From: Treponema sp.
GTDB lineage: Bacteria > Spirochaetota > Spirochaetia > Treponematales > Treponemataceae
Length of the DNA: 50,370 nt
Assembly: GCA_017629095.1 (NCBI GenBank)
Contig: JAGBXW010000018.1
Location: forward strand, 1-50,370
Reading direction: 5' to 3'
Shown: positions 16,609-24,969 of the stretch, in pieces
Layout of the letters: each line of letters begins with the position of its first letter
Numbering within the stretch: position 1 is the stretch's first letter
Position numbers and translations under genes: made by a program
Notes under the pieces: generated by a model
The model's database searches: none
Told to the model about the DNA's origin: nothing
Seen by the model: only the letters and a program-made list of their open reading frames with translations

Positions 16609-16971
16609 CTATTCCAAGTTCCCGTGCCAATCCATAATCCCGCCGCACTCCACCACATTGGTGTAACCCTGGCTTGCTAAAAAATTGGCGGACATCATGC
16701 TACGCATTCCGCTGTGGCAATAGACAAAAATCAGCTGTTCCTTGTTGGGGAGCTGTGATACAGCCTGGCTTGCAATTGTTTCATTAGGAATGCAAATAGC
16801 TCCAGGAATATGTCCTTCATTAAATTCTTCGTGGGTGCGTACATCTAGAAGGATAAAATCCTTTTCTGTTTGGAGCCGTTGAGCCAGCTCCTGCATGGAG
16901 CTTTGGGAAAAGCCTTGGTTGTCCTTGCGACCAAACATATTTCCCAGCATCATCATAAAATCTCTATTCAT
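16609..16971 (-). CDS. Rhodanese-domain protein, cytoplasmic
   Basis: The 120-residue single-domain rhodanese has FILLDVRTHEEF, GHIPGAICIPNE and active loop CHSGMRS. It has no export signal; the N-terminus MNRDFMMMLGNMFGRKD is short and Met-rich. ATG 16971 lies inside the end of mobA (8-base overlap) with AAGGAG upstream, so the two are co-translated. Rhodaneses pass persulfide sulfur; next to mobA this could feed cofactor sulfuration. Confidence 0.88.
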   Translation of the reverse strand: MNRDFMMMLGNMFGRKDNQGFSQSSMQELAQRLQTEKDFILLDVRTHEEFNEGHIPGAICIPNETIASQAVSQLPNKEQLIFVYCHSGMRSMMSANFLASQGYTNVVECGGIMDWHGNLE

Positions 16972-17605
16972 TGTGTGTATCTCCTTTTGTATTCCCTTTC
17001 TCGTTGCTGAGGTTTGAAGAAAGGTTTGTAGTGTAGGTGGCAAGAAAGCTCTGATAATCTTCCTGCCGATTCAGATTGAACTGAAAATCCTCTTCCTGAC
17101 ATTCCAAGTAGCTGGTGTTGAGCTGTTGGAAAAAATCCATCAATCGCCTGTTATCCTGCTGGAGCATGGCGGTAGCCGTGTTCAAGGCTGCGGGGCGAAG
17201 GATGGCGGAAAAGAGGGGCTCCGTTCTTTCTCCGTGGCGAGGAATTGCAGCCTCTGCCCCCTGGTCAAGCTGTGTAAGAAGCTTTTGAGCTAGCTCTAGG
17301 TTGAACAGGGGCATGTCGCAGGCGGTAAAAAAAATCTTATCGTAGCGAGCTGCTTCCATTCCAGCATGAAAACCACCTAAAGGTCCTTTTTCCTTGAAAA
17401 TGTCGGAAATCTCACGAACCCCTTCTATGGCAAATTTATTCTGCTGGTTGCTGATAATTAACACTTCATCTGCAAATTTGTTACAGGCTTCTACCAAATG
17501 ATGGATTATTAATCGATTGCCCCAGGGCAAAGTGGTTTTATCTGCACCGAATCGGCTACTTTTTCCTCCTGCAAGGATGATGGCAGTCGTTTTTGTGGTA
17601 TTCAT
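16964..17605 (-). CDS. mobA: Molybdenum cofactor guanylyltransferase
   Basis: The 213-residue enzyme adds GMP to molybdopterin, giving the guanine dinucleotide form used by DMSO-reductase-family enzymes such as the one at 27-29 kb. The nucleotide loop AIILAGGKSSRFGADKTTLPWG, the DEVLIISN strand and FFTACDMPLF are all family features. No ribosome site precedes ATG 17605. TATATT stands seven bases upstream, so the transcript may be leaderless. It is divergent from the riboswitch-controlled transporter. Confidence 0.93.
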   Translation of the reverse strand: MNTTKTTAIILAGGKSSRFGADKTTLPWGNRLIIHHLVEACNKFADEVLIISNQQNKFAIEGVREISDIFKEKGPLGGFHAGMEAARYDKIFFTACDMPLFNLELAQKLLTQLDQGAEAAIPRHGERTEPLFSAILRPAALNTATAMLQQDNRRLMDFFQQLNTSYLECQEEDFQFNLNRQEDYQSFLATYTTNLSSNLSNEKGNTKGDTHNE

Positions 17606-17652
17606 GAAATTAAATATACAAATTTTGGCTTACTGGGGAAAGTTTTTGTATA

Positions 17653-17681
17653 TTGACAGGTACATAAACTGATGGTACCTT
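17653..17681 (+). promoter_or_regulatory. Promoter of the riboswitch-controlled transporter
   Basis: A perfect TTGACA at 17653-17658 and TACCTT at 17676-17681 are spaced by 17 bases. Transcription would begin near 17688, right at the riboswitch. Confidence 0.6.
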
Positions 17682-17687
17682 GGATGT

Positions 17688-17805
17688 AAGATTTCCGTGC
17701 TGTTAGTTTCTAAAGCCTTTGGCCATGGACTACAGCCTGACTGAAAGGGTCACGGGGTTGTGCTGGAAACGGCACCGCCTTCCACTGTGAGAAGGAAACG
17801 TTAAT
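17688..17805 (+). ncRNA. Moco (molybdenum/tungsten cofactor) riboswitch
   Basis: The leader contains the landmarks I know from the Moco RNA motif, in order: GCCTGAC with GGGTCACGGGG, then the hairpin GTGCTGGAAACGGCAC, then CCGCCTTCC closed by GAAGGAAACG. Each forms a helix (GAC/GTC, GTGC/GCAC, CTTC/GAAG). It sits before a metal-oxyanion-type importer and beside mobA. A later hairpin (GCTTGT near 17841 with ACAAGC near 17866, then TTTGTTTC) could be the expression platform. The match is from memory, not a covariance search. Confidence 0.85.
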
Positions 17806-17898
17806 GACTCGTCTTATCTACCCAATCGAGGGCTTAGGGGCTTGTTTTGCGTTTTTCCCGCAGGACAAGCTTTGTTTCATGGAGCATCTTGTTTGGGT

Positions 17899-18915
17899 AT
17901 GACAAAAAAACACCTTTCCTACACTACTATTATCCTCCTTTTAGTGGCAGTGCTTATTGCCTGCATTTTGATTTCTGTGTCACTGGGACGGTATCCCATT
18001 AGCATCAAGGAATTGTTTGGCATACTCATCTCCAAGGTTGTAGACATAGAACCATTCTGGAAGCCAGTGCAAGAATCCTTACTGTTACAGCATCGTCTGC
18101 CTCGAATTGTGCTGGCCTGCTTGGTGGGCTGTAGTCTCACTGCTGCTGGGGCGGCCTATCAGGGGGTGTTTCACAATCCCATGGCGGCCCCTGATATTTT
18201 GGGAGCTTCTTCTGGGGCTGCCTTTGGAGCAGCTTTAGCCATCCTGCTGAATTTTGGGAAAACCATGATTGTGGTGTTTGCCTTTGGATTTAGTATTTTG
18301 GCTGTGGTGGTGGTGATGTATGTTGGCTCACGAGCTAGAGGAAAACGCTTTTTGGGATTGATTTTGGCGGGAATCATGATGGGTTCTCTGGCTTCTTCTG
18401 GCACTTCCTTTATCAAGATGGTGGCAGACCCCGATGACCAGCTTCCTGCCATTACCTATTGGCTTATGGGAAGCTTGAACGGCTCCACTCCAAAGGATGT
18501 GTTCTTTGTTCTGATTCCCATGATGGCGGGACTGGTGCCCTTGTTTTTGCTGCGGTGGCGGATAAATCTTTTGACTTTGGGGGAGGAGGAAGCTCGCACC
18601 ATGGGGATAAATGTGCAACGCCTCCGTTCTTTGGTGATTATTTGTGCCACGCTGATTACTGCTGCCAGCGTTTCTGTTAGTGGAGTTATCGGTTGGGTGG
18701 GCTTGGTGATTCCCCACATGACTCGCCGTTTGGTGGGCAACAATTATCGCTATCTGCTGCCTGCCTCCATGCTGCTGGGAAGTAGCTTTTTGCTGGCGGT
18801 GGACTCCATTTCTAGAAATCTTTTGGCCACAGAAATTCCCATCGGTATTCTCACCTCATTTATTGGAATACCCTTCTTTTTCTATTTGATTGTAGGAGAG
18901 GGGGAACGCCATTGA
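17899..18915 (+). CDS. FecCD-family ABC permease, probably molybdate/tungstate
   Basis: The 338-residue permease shows QHRLPRIVLACLVG, AAGAAYQGVFHNPMAAPDILGASSGAAFGA and the coupling loop SVSGVIGWVGLVIPHMTRRLVG, all FecCD family marks. Such permeases import iron chelates, B12, or molybdate and tungstate (MolB of Haemophilus). The Moco riboswitch and mobA nearby favour the oxyanion. The start is uncertain: ATG 17899 lacks a strong ribosome site, and a TTG at 17842 is in frame, though its extra residues look unlike a permease start. Confidence 0.88.
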   Translation: MTKKHLSYTTIILLLVAVLIACILISVSLGRYPISIKELFGILISKVVDIEPFWKPVQESLLLQHRLPRIVLACLVGCSLTAAGAAYQGVFHNPMAAPDILGASSGAAFGAALAILLNFGKTMIVVFAFGFSILAVVVVMYVGSRARGKRFLGLILAGIMMGSLASSGTSFIKMVADPDDQLPAITYWLMGSLNGSTPKDVFFVLIPMMAGLVPLFLLRWRINLLTLGEEEARTMGINVQRLRSLVIICATLITAASVSVSGVIGWVGLVIPHMTRRLVGNNYRYLLPASMLLGSSFLLAVDSISRNLLATEIPIGILTSFIGIPFFFYLIVGEGERH

Positions 18916-19706
18916 TTCATGTTGAAAAGCTTTGTTTTTCCTACGGAAACCATGATGTTTTGCGAAATGTAAGTTTTTCTACTCAGGGGGGAGATTTCTT
19001 GTCCATTTTGGGCCCCAACGGTGTGGGAAAAAGTACGCTTTTTCGTTGCATTTTAGGTTTGCTTAAACCAAGTTCAGGTTCAATTCTTTTGAACGGAAGG
19101 GCTATCTGTGAATATTCTTCAGTTCAGTTGGCTCGTCACATTGCCTATATTCCTCAGTCTCATAATCCCGTGTTCAATTTTAGCGTGCAGGACATGGTGC
19201 TTATGGGAACTACTGCCCAAATGGGACAGTTTTCTCTGCCAGGAAAGGAGCAGCAAGAACAGGTTGATTTTGCTCTGGAACGGCTGGGAATTGTCCACTT
19301 GAGGGACAGAGGCTATGGCTCCATTAGTGGCGGTGAACGTCAGCTCGTTTTGATAGCTCGTGGTATTGCCCAGAAGGCAAAGATTTTGGTGCTGGATGAG
19401 CCCTGTGCCAATCTGGACTTTGGAAATCGCATTCGTGTAATGGAAACTCTGCAGAACTTGGTGCAGGATGGATTCTGTGTGGTGCAGTCTACCCATGACC
19501 CTGACCAAGCTTACTTGTATTCAACCCGTATTCTTGCCTTGCAGGGAGGACAGGTGCTGGCTTGTGGTGAGCCAGAGGAAGTGTACACTTCTCAGCTTAT
19601 TTCCTCCTTGTATGGTGTGACTGTGGAGGTGTGCCCTGTACATGGAGTGCGGGTTGCAGTTCCTGTGGGAGCTAGAATAAAAGGAGAACATGATGAAAAG
19701 CCGTAA
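18912..19706 (+). CDS. ABC ATPase of the molybdate-type importer
   Basis: The 264-residue ATPase has Walker A GPNGVGKST, signature ISGGERQLVLIARGI, Walker B ILVLDEPCANLDFG and switch VVQSTHDPDQAYL. It starts inside the permease stop, and its end overlaps the binding-protein gene by 14 bases. It resembles MolC/FecE-type subunits in size and order. Confidence 0.9.
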   Translation: MIHVEKLCFSYGNHDVLRNVSFSTQGGDFLSILGPNGVGKSTLFRCILGLLKPSSGSILLNGRAICEYSSVQLARHIAYIPQSHNPVFNFSVQDMVLMGTTAQMGQFSLPGKEQQEQVDFALERLGIVHLRDRGYGSISGGERQLVLIARGIAQKAKILVLDEPCANLDFGNRIRVMETLQNLVQDGFCVVQSTHDPDQAYLYSTRILALQGGQVLACGEPEEVYTSQLISSLYGVTVEVCPVHGVRVAVPVGARIKGEHDEKP

Positions 19707-20769
19707 GTTGTTGCTGTGTTTTGTTTGTGTGATTTTAGCAGGCTTTCTTCTTTCTTGTACAAAAAAGAGTTCTGCAAAAGAAGCTATTACGTCAGCGGAA
19801 AGTCGAATCTATGTTGATGATGTTGGCCGTCAGGTGGAGCTACCAAAAAAAATTACCAGAATCATTCCTGCGGGGCCACTGGCTCAAATCATTTTGTATT
19901 CCATTGATCCAGACATGTTTACTGGCCTTACAAACAAATGGAGTGACAGTGCCAAGGAATTTATTCCACAAAAATACCGAGACTTGCCCTATTTTGGGCA
20001 GCTTTACGGGGGCGTTTCCTTAAATGTGGAAGAATTGGCCTTTTCTGAGCCCGATTGTATTATTGACATTGGAGAAATCAAGAAAACCACCCTAGAAGAC
20101 TTGGACACATTGCAAAAACAAACAGGAATTCCTTCAGTCTACGTTGTAACGTCCCTGCAGGACATGGGAAAAACCTATCGTGTGCTAGGGGAATTACTCG
20201 GCAAGCAGGAACGATGTGAAGAATTGGCTCAGTTCTGTGAAACAACTTATCAGCGTACGATGGAAATTATGGAAAAGGTGGGAGACCAGAAGGTTCGCAG
20301 TCTGTTTGTGGTAGGTGAACAGGGACTGAACGTGCTAGCAAAAAATTCTTACCACGCAGAATTGATTGATATGTTGACGGATAATGTAGCTGTGGTGGAT
20401 AATCCTCTGTCTAAGGGGCTGGGAAACGAGGTGACAATGGAACAAATTGCACTGTGGAATCCAGACTTTGTGATTTTTGATGCAGGAAGTATTTATCGTG
20501 ATGTTGCAAAAATGGCTTCTTGGAATGAAATTGCGGGCATTGCAGCTGGACGTTACCTGGAGGTTCCCAGTGCTCCCCACAACTGGATGGGAATGCCACC
20601 TTCGGTTCAGCGTTTTTTAGGAATGATTTGGATAACTGCTGTCTTATATCCAGACTATTGTGACTACGATGTTCAAGAAGAAATTTGCAAGTACTACAAG
20701 CTGTTTTACGGTTGTGAGCTGACAGAAAGCCAGTATGCCAGCCTTACGGAATTCGCCTTTTGTCAGTAA
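19693..20769 (+). CDS. Substrate-binding lipoprotein of the molybdate-type importer
   Basis: The 358-residue lipoprotein has a signal ending GFLLSC and the class III binding-protein pattern: RIYVDDVGRQVELPKKITRIIPAGP, VEELAFSEPDCIIDIG, MEQIALWNPDFVIFDAG. Two ATGs lie side by side (19690, 19693); the second has the better distance to AAGGAG. Binding proteins of this class also carry molybdate or tungstate. That ligand is inferred from the riboswitch and neighbours. Confidence 0.88.
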   Translation: MKSRKLLLCFVCVILAGFLLSCTKKSSAKEAITSAESRIYVDDVGRQVELPKKITRIIPAGPLAQIILYSIDPDMFTGLTNKWSDSAKEFIPQKYRDLPYFGQLYGGVSLNVEELAFSEPDCIIDIGEIKKTTLEDLDTLQKQTGIPSVYVVTSLQDMGKTYRVLGELLGKQERCEELAQFCETTYQRTMEIMEKVGDQKVRSLFVVGEQGLNVLAKNSYHAELIDMLTDNVAVVDNPLSKGLGNEVTMEQIALWNPDFVIFDAGSIYRDVAKMASWNEIAGIAAGRYLEVPSAPHNWMGMPPSVQRFLGMIWITAVLYPDYCDYDVQEEICKYYKLFYGCELTESQYASLTEFAFCQ

Positions 20770-20786
20770 GCTTTTGAGGTGCCGCT

Positions 20787-21338
20787 ATGTATGCAGTGAT
20801 TGTAGGTGAGCCTGGAGTGGGAAAAAGTAGCCTTGTTCAGCGGGTGGTGCAGGAGCTATCACTGCCAGTGTGGGGTCTTGTTACTCGTAAAGGTGATACG
20901 CTGGAGGAAAAAACTGGTGGTTTTCCTGTGTACTTGCAGCACCTCCGTGGTTATGGCCAAGAAGGTGAGGGGCACCTCGTGGCCTATTGTAATAGAAAGC
21001 AGTTGGAGGTGCGGAAAGAAGCCTTTGATGACTTTGCTCCACTGCTTTCCCAACCTGTTCCTGCTGGGCATCTTGTGTTGTTGGATGAGCTCGGTGTTTT
21101 GGAGCGGGTCTCAGAAAACTTTTGTGCCGCTGTCTTGGAGCTTTTGAATCGGAATCAGGTAGGAATTATTGCCCTAAAGCACAAGGATGCTGCTTTTTTG
21201 AACCAAGTGCGGGGCCACCAGCATTGTCAGTGTTTTTGTCTTTCTCAGGAAAACCGAGAGGAACTGTTTTTACAGGTACTAGATTTTATGCAGAAAGAAT
21301 TAAATGGAAAACTAGCCGAAAGAATCAGCCTGTTCTAG
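20787..21338 (+). CDS. THEP1-like NTPase
   Basis: The 183-residue P-loop protein has Walker A GEPGVGKSSL at residues 6-15 and Walker B VLLDELGVLE, the pattern of the nucleoside-triphosphatase THEP1 family. GAGGT lies six bases before the ATG. It follows the molybdate-type importer by 17 bases and is likely co-transcribed. The cell role of such NTPases is unsettled. Here a MobB-like accessory role in cofactor delivery is an attractive guess. Its stop shares the palindrome CTAG (21335-21338) with the converging menA stop. Confidence 0.75.
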   Translation: MYAVIVGEPGVGKSSLVQRVVQELSLPVWGLVTRKGDTLEEKTGGFPVYLQHLRGYGQEGEGHLVAYCNRKQLEVRKEAFDDFAPLLSQPVPAGHLVLLDELGVLERVSENFCAAVLELLNRNQVGIIALKHKDAAFLNQVRGHQHCQCFCLSQENREELFLQVLDFMQKELNGKLAERISLF

Positions 21339-22261
21339 AGTACCAACCACAGGGTGTAGAAGAGCCCCAGCAATCCGTTTAGGGCCGCGATATTTTTCAT
21401 GGCTTTGGGGCGGCAGGGTGGATTTAAGTCGAATTTCAGCTGCTTGATTAAAGCCGTACCACAGAGGATTGCCAAAAAAATGCAACACAGAAGAAGGGGC
21501 CATGTCCAAGAATCCTGTACAGGAAAACGGAAGGCAGCATAACCACCCAAAAGAAAAAGCCACGTTAAAAGCAACACTCGATACAATTTTCTAGCACCAG
21601 TTCTCCCTAGCAGAATGGGCAGGGTGGAGCGTTGTACCCGCAAATCTTTTTCGATGTCGCAGGTGTTGTTGGTCATCATCATGAGGCTAATGCCCAAAGT
21701 AATAGGCAGGCTGTCTAGCACTACGGGAAGATAGAATTTCCCCGTAAGGGCGGTAACACAGGCTAGTGGAATAAAGGTTCCCATGGTAACTCCAGAAGCC
21801 ACCTCTCCAAAGGGAATGCTGGAAATTGGTGTTGTTCCGGCAGAATAAGCTAGCAAAACAACGCCACCAAGGAGTCCAATGCCCAAAACTAAAAATCCAC
21901 CTTCCATAATGGGATAGATAGAAAGTGCCAATGCGGCCACCATGGTTCCAATGCCCAAAAACAGAGCCTGCTGGGGAGGAATCTTGTTGTAGACTAAAAC
22001 AGCATCATCAGGTTCCACAAAGTCCTCGGTGGAATCTGTTCCCCGCAACAAGTCAAAATAATCGTTAAAGATGTTGGCCGCACTTTGCATCAATATGCTG
22101 ATGAGAATGAGCGAAATCCACAGCCACCAGTTTAAGGTGTGGGTTTGACGAAAAACAATGGCACCAGAAAAAAGCACTGGTATAACAGAAGCTGGCCAGG
22201 TGTGAGGGGCTGACATTTGAATTGAGAGCTTAAAATTGAGTCGCTGATGCACGTTAGTCAT
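21335..22261 (-). CDS. menA: MenA-type prenyltransferase (1,4-dihydroxy-2-naphthoate polyprenyltransferase)
   Basis: The 308-residue membrane protein of the UbiA superfamily has the first Asp-rich motif NDYFDLLRGTDSTEDF, in the NDYFD-GTD form typical of MenA, and the second motif CDIEKDLRVQRSTLPILLG. About eight to nine hydrophobic helices follow. The enzyme attaches a polyprenyl tail to dihydroxynaphthoate, giving demethylmenaquinone. It ends a long minus-strand operon that encodes a quinone-linked oxidoreductase, so its product is probably that enzyme's electron donor. No other menaquinone gene is in the window. Confidence 0.85.
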   Translation of the reverse strand: MTNVHQRLNFKLSIQMSAPHTWPASVIPVLFSGAIVFRQTHTLNWWLWISLILISILMQSAANIFNDYFDLLRGTDSTEDFVEPDDAVLVYNKIPPQQALFLGIGTMVAALALSIYPIMEGGFLVLGIGLLGGVVLLAYSAGTTPISSIPFGEVASGVTMGTFIPLACVTALTGKFYLPVVLDSLPITLGISLMMMTNNTCDIEKDLRVQRSTLPILLGRTGARKLYRVLLLTWLFLLGGYAAFRFPVQDSWTWPLLLCCIFLAILCGTALIKQLKFDLNPPCRPKAMKNIAALNGLLGLFYTLWLVL

Positions 22262-22288
22262 TCCTTCTATACCTTTTTATATCGTGAA

Positions 22289-23158
22289 TTATAATTCGTC
22301 ATTTTGTGGCGATTTCTTTATCTGGCTTACCCCGATGGTACAGGCTATGAGTACTGCTGCCACCAGCTTAAAAGTGTAGGCGGGCAAAAAGCTATAGCGA
22401 ACTACAACTGCCAAAAGGAGCTGGTACAAAATGGCTCCTGCCACAATGCTGGCCAGCCTCCAGCCAATGCGACTAGTAGGAAAGATTGCTTCTCCCAAAA
22501 TCACTCCTGCCAGCCCCACCAACAGGGAACCAGAGCCTGTGTTTATGTCGGTGTAACCTTGATACTGGCTTGCAAGGCTTCCTGCCAGGGCAATGGTACC
22601 GTTGGCCAGCATGAGGGCCACGGTTTTTGCCTGTGCCACATTGATTCCTTGGGCTTGGGCCATCTTTGGATTATTGCCAGCGGCTCGGATTTCCAGGCCC
22701 TTTTCTGTGTGTAAAAACAGGGTGAAACATAAAAATACCAGGAGGCACAATAAGATTGGCCACAAAAATTGACTTTCCTTTTTTGAAAGAAAGGGAAGAA
22801 TGTTGAATAAGTTTTTTGTCCGTAGCAAGGAAAGATTGGGAGCTCCCCTCTGAATTGCTAGATTAGCGGTGTACAAGCCAGACATGGTAAGAAATCCTGC
22901 AAGAATGGGAGCCACTCGCAGCTTAATTTGCAGAAAGGCCGTTACCAAGCCAGCTCCACAGCCAACCACAAAGGAAAGGGGCAGGGCTAAAACAGGAGCA
23001 TTTGCCAGAATGAGGCTTGCACTGGTGGCTCCACCAAGGGTAAAAGCTCCATCTGCAGTCAAATCTGGAATTCGTAAAATCCGAAAGGTGAGATATACTC
23101 CTACAGAAACAATTCCATAAAAACACCCCTGTTGAAAAGCTCCTGCAAAAAGACTCAT
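22289..23158 (-). CDS. ABC permease of the TrpX-type (ABC_sub_bind) importer family
   Basis: The 289-residue protein has eight to nine membrane segments and the opening FRILRIPDLTADGAFTLGGATSA, characteristic of permeases partnered with PF04392 binding proteins. The loop GINVAQAKTVALMLANGTIALAGSLASQYQGY matches branched-chain/TrpY-like permeases. It begins six bases after the binding-protein gene. The cognate ATPase usually comes next; here menA does. The ATPase must be elsewhere, shared, or absent. Confidence 0.85.
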   Translation of the reverse strand: MSLFAGAFQQGCFYGIVSVGVYLTFRILRIPDLTADGAFTLGGATSASLILANAPVLALPLSFVVGCGAGLVTAFLQIKLRVAPILAGFLTMSGLYTANLAIQRGAPNLSLLRTKNLFNILPFLSKKESQFLWPILLCLLVFLCFTLFLHTEKGLEIRAAGNNPKMAQAQGINVAQAKTVALMLANGTIALAGSLASQYQGYTDINTGSGSLLVGLAGVILGEAIFPTSRIGWRLASIVAGAILYQLLLAVVVRYSFLPAYTFKLVAAVLIACTIGVSQIKKSPQNDEL

Positions 23159-23164
23159 GAACTA

Positions 23165-24184
23165 CTACCTTGCTCCAGTAGATGAATCTACCAGTTGAAT
23201 GGGGGTGTCAGTCTGGGACGGAATTGTAACAGTGAGGGCCTGGGCTGTTTCTTCATTGACGGTGTACAAAAAGTTATCCACAACTTTTGCAGGGATTTGT
23301 TCAATGGGAGTTCCTTCAAAAAACTGGTGGGCAAGGGCTGCTGTTTGTCGGCCAGTTTCCCATTCACTGACGCTTACACTAGCCAAGGCTCCAGAAGCCA
23401 CCATGGAAGGAGCACTTCCGTATACAGGCTTTCCCTGTTGCAGGGCAATATCTACCACTTGGCTCATGGCACTGAGAATGGTGGAGTCAATGGGAACGTA
23501 AATTGCATCTGCCACTGTTGCCAAGGTACGAGTTGCAGACTGAACTTCTGAGGAATTGGTAACGATGGATTCTGCCACCACAAATCCTGCTGAACCAAGG
23601 TATTGCTTTGCTCTTTTAACGGTGATTACGGAATTGGGAAGGCTTGGATCATAGAGAATGCCTACAGAACGGATGTGGGGAGTCAACTCCTTTGCCAGTA
23701 GAAATAATTCTTCCATGGGAACTACATTGCAGGTTCCTGTGGCGTTTTTGTCGGGAGTTTGGAGAGATGCCATAATTCCTGCTTCCACAGGATCTGTTAC
23801 GGAGATGAAGATAATGGGAATGCCGAGTTCCTTGCTGACTGCCGCCTGAGTTACAGAGGTTACCAGTGGCACCAATAAGTCTACCTTCTGGTTTTCCAAG
23901 GAGTTAAGGATGTGGTGCAGGGTAAAAATACTGCCTCCTGCATCATACTGAAGGTATTCTACTTTGTCGTTGTCATATCCTAGCTCCTGCATTCCTGCAA
24001 TAAAGCCTTCCTGCATGTCGGTAAAAGAGGGATTTTGACTCAGTTGAACCAGGGCGATTTTCAGTTTTTTTTGTGGTGCTATGGTAACAGGTGGAATTTC
24101 AGATTTTTTCTCGCACCCTAAGGTCACCAACACCATAAGGAGGGCCATCACAAATACAAGTTTTGTAGTTAAAGTATGTTTCAT
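23165..24184 (-). CDS. ABC substrate-binding lipoprotein, PF04392 (TrpX-like)
   Basis: The 339-residue lipoprotein (signal core LVFVMALLMVLVTL, lipobox LGCE) has the family pattern KIALVQLSQNPSFTDMQEGF, VEYLQYDAGG, LVPLVTSVTQAA, GIPIIFISVTDPVEAG and IYVPIDSTI. Characterised relatives such as TrpX and TyrX bind aromatic amino acids. The ATG overlaps the tatC stop (ATGA), tying it into the respiratory operon. Its ligand may therefore be an aromatic compound used in that pathway; see the menA neighbour. The ligand itself is an inference. Confidence 0.88.
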   Translation of the reverse strand: MKHTLTTKLVFVMALLMVLVTLGCEKKSEIPPVTIAPQKKLKIALVQLSQNPSFTDMQEGFIAGMQELGYDNDKVEYLQYDAGGSIFTLHHILNSLENQKVDLLVPLVTSVTQAAVSKELGIPIIFISVTDPVEAGIMASLQTPDKNATGTCNVVPMEELFLLAKELTPHIRSVGILYDPSLPNSVITVKRAKQYLGSAGFVVAESIVTNSSEVQSATRTLATVADAIYVPIDSTILSAMSQVVDIALQQGKPVYGSAPSMVASGALASVSVSEWETGRQTAALAHQFFEGTPIEQIPAKVVDNFLYTVNEETAQALTVTIPSQTDTPIQLVDSSTGAR

Positions 24185-24969
24185 ACAGCTTCCTCCAGAG
24201 GCTCTTTTTTTCGTGGCCGCACAAAGCGAGACAAGATAATGCTTATTTCAAATAAAACCAGCAGGGGCAAGGCTAGCAACACTTGGGAAATAACATCTGG
24301 GGGCGTCAAAATTGCGGCCACCACGAAGACTCCTAAAATAATGAATTTTCGAGCCTTGCTTAAAATTTTTGCATTTACTAGGCCAATGCGAGTCAGCACA
24401 ATCACTAGAATTGGGGTCTCGAACATGACTCCAAAGGGTAGGAGAAAGGAAAACAAGAAGGAAACATATCGTTCCAAGGACACCATAGGGGTGGCGATAT
24501 TTTCTCCAGAAACAATAAAAAAGTTTATGGCCAGCCGAAACACCATAAAATAGGCAAACACCACGCCTGCTATGAAAAGGAGCAGGGCAAAAAGTGTCAT
24601 AAAGCCAAAGACAAAACGTTCATTTTTGTACAGGGCTGGCCGGATAAAAAGCCAAATGGCCACAAATACCACAGGACTTGCTAAAACTGCCCCTGCAATA
24701 AAGGACAATTTTAGCTGAGAGGTAAATGCCTCAGAAACATCGATGTAAATAATGTCGATATTCATGTCTACAATGGGCTGTGAAATCCACTGGACAAGTT
24801 CTTTTGAGTAGAGGGTGAAAATCACAAGGAAGCAGGCAAGTATCACTCCCAGAGAAAAAAACAGCAATCGCCGTAAATCCTTTAGGTGGTCTAGGAGAGG
24901 TTTTGCCTCAAGCTCGTAGGGTTCCTTGTCTTTTGATTTTTTTCCCTTGGGAACTCCGTCTTTTTTCAC
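24181..24969 (-). CDS. tatC: Sec-independent translocase protein TatC
   Basis: The 262-residue protein has six membrane helices and the N-terminal family motif PLLDHLKDLRRLLFFS, with the later FGVMFETPILVIVLTRIGLV containing the conserved Phe-Glu. TatC is the receptor that reads the twin-arginine signal. The N-terminus carries an extra charged extension (KKDGVPKGKKSKDKE). It overlaps tatA by four bases. The likely cargo, the DMSO-reductase-like enzyme, is encoded in the same operon. Confidence 0.95.
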   Translation of the reverse strand: MKKDGVPKGKKSKDKEPYELEAKPLLDHLKDLRRLLFFSLGVILACFLVIFTLYSKELVQWISQPIVDMNIDIIYIDVSEAFTSQLKLSFIAGAVLASPVVFVAIWLFIRPALYKNERFVFGFMTLFALLLFIAGVVFAYFMVFRLAINFFIVSGENIATPMVSLERYVSFLFSFLLPFGVMFETPILVIVLTRIGLVNAKILSKARKFIILGVFVVAAILTPPDVISQVLLALPLLVLFEISIILSRFVRPRKKEPLEEAV

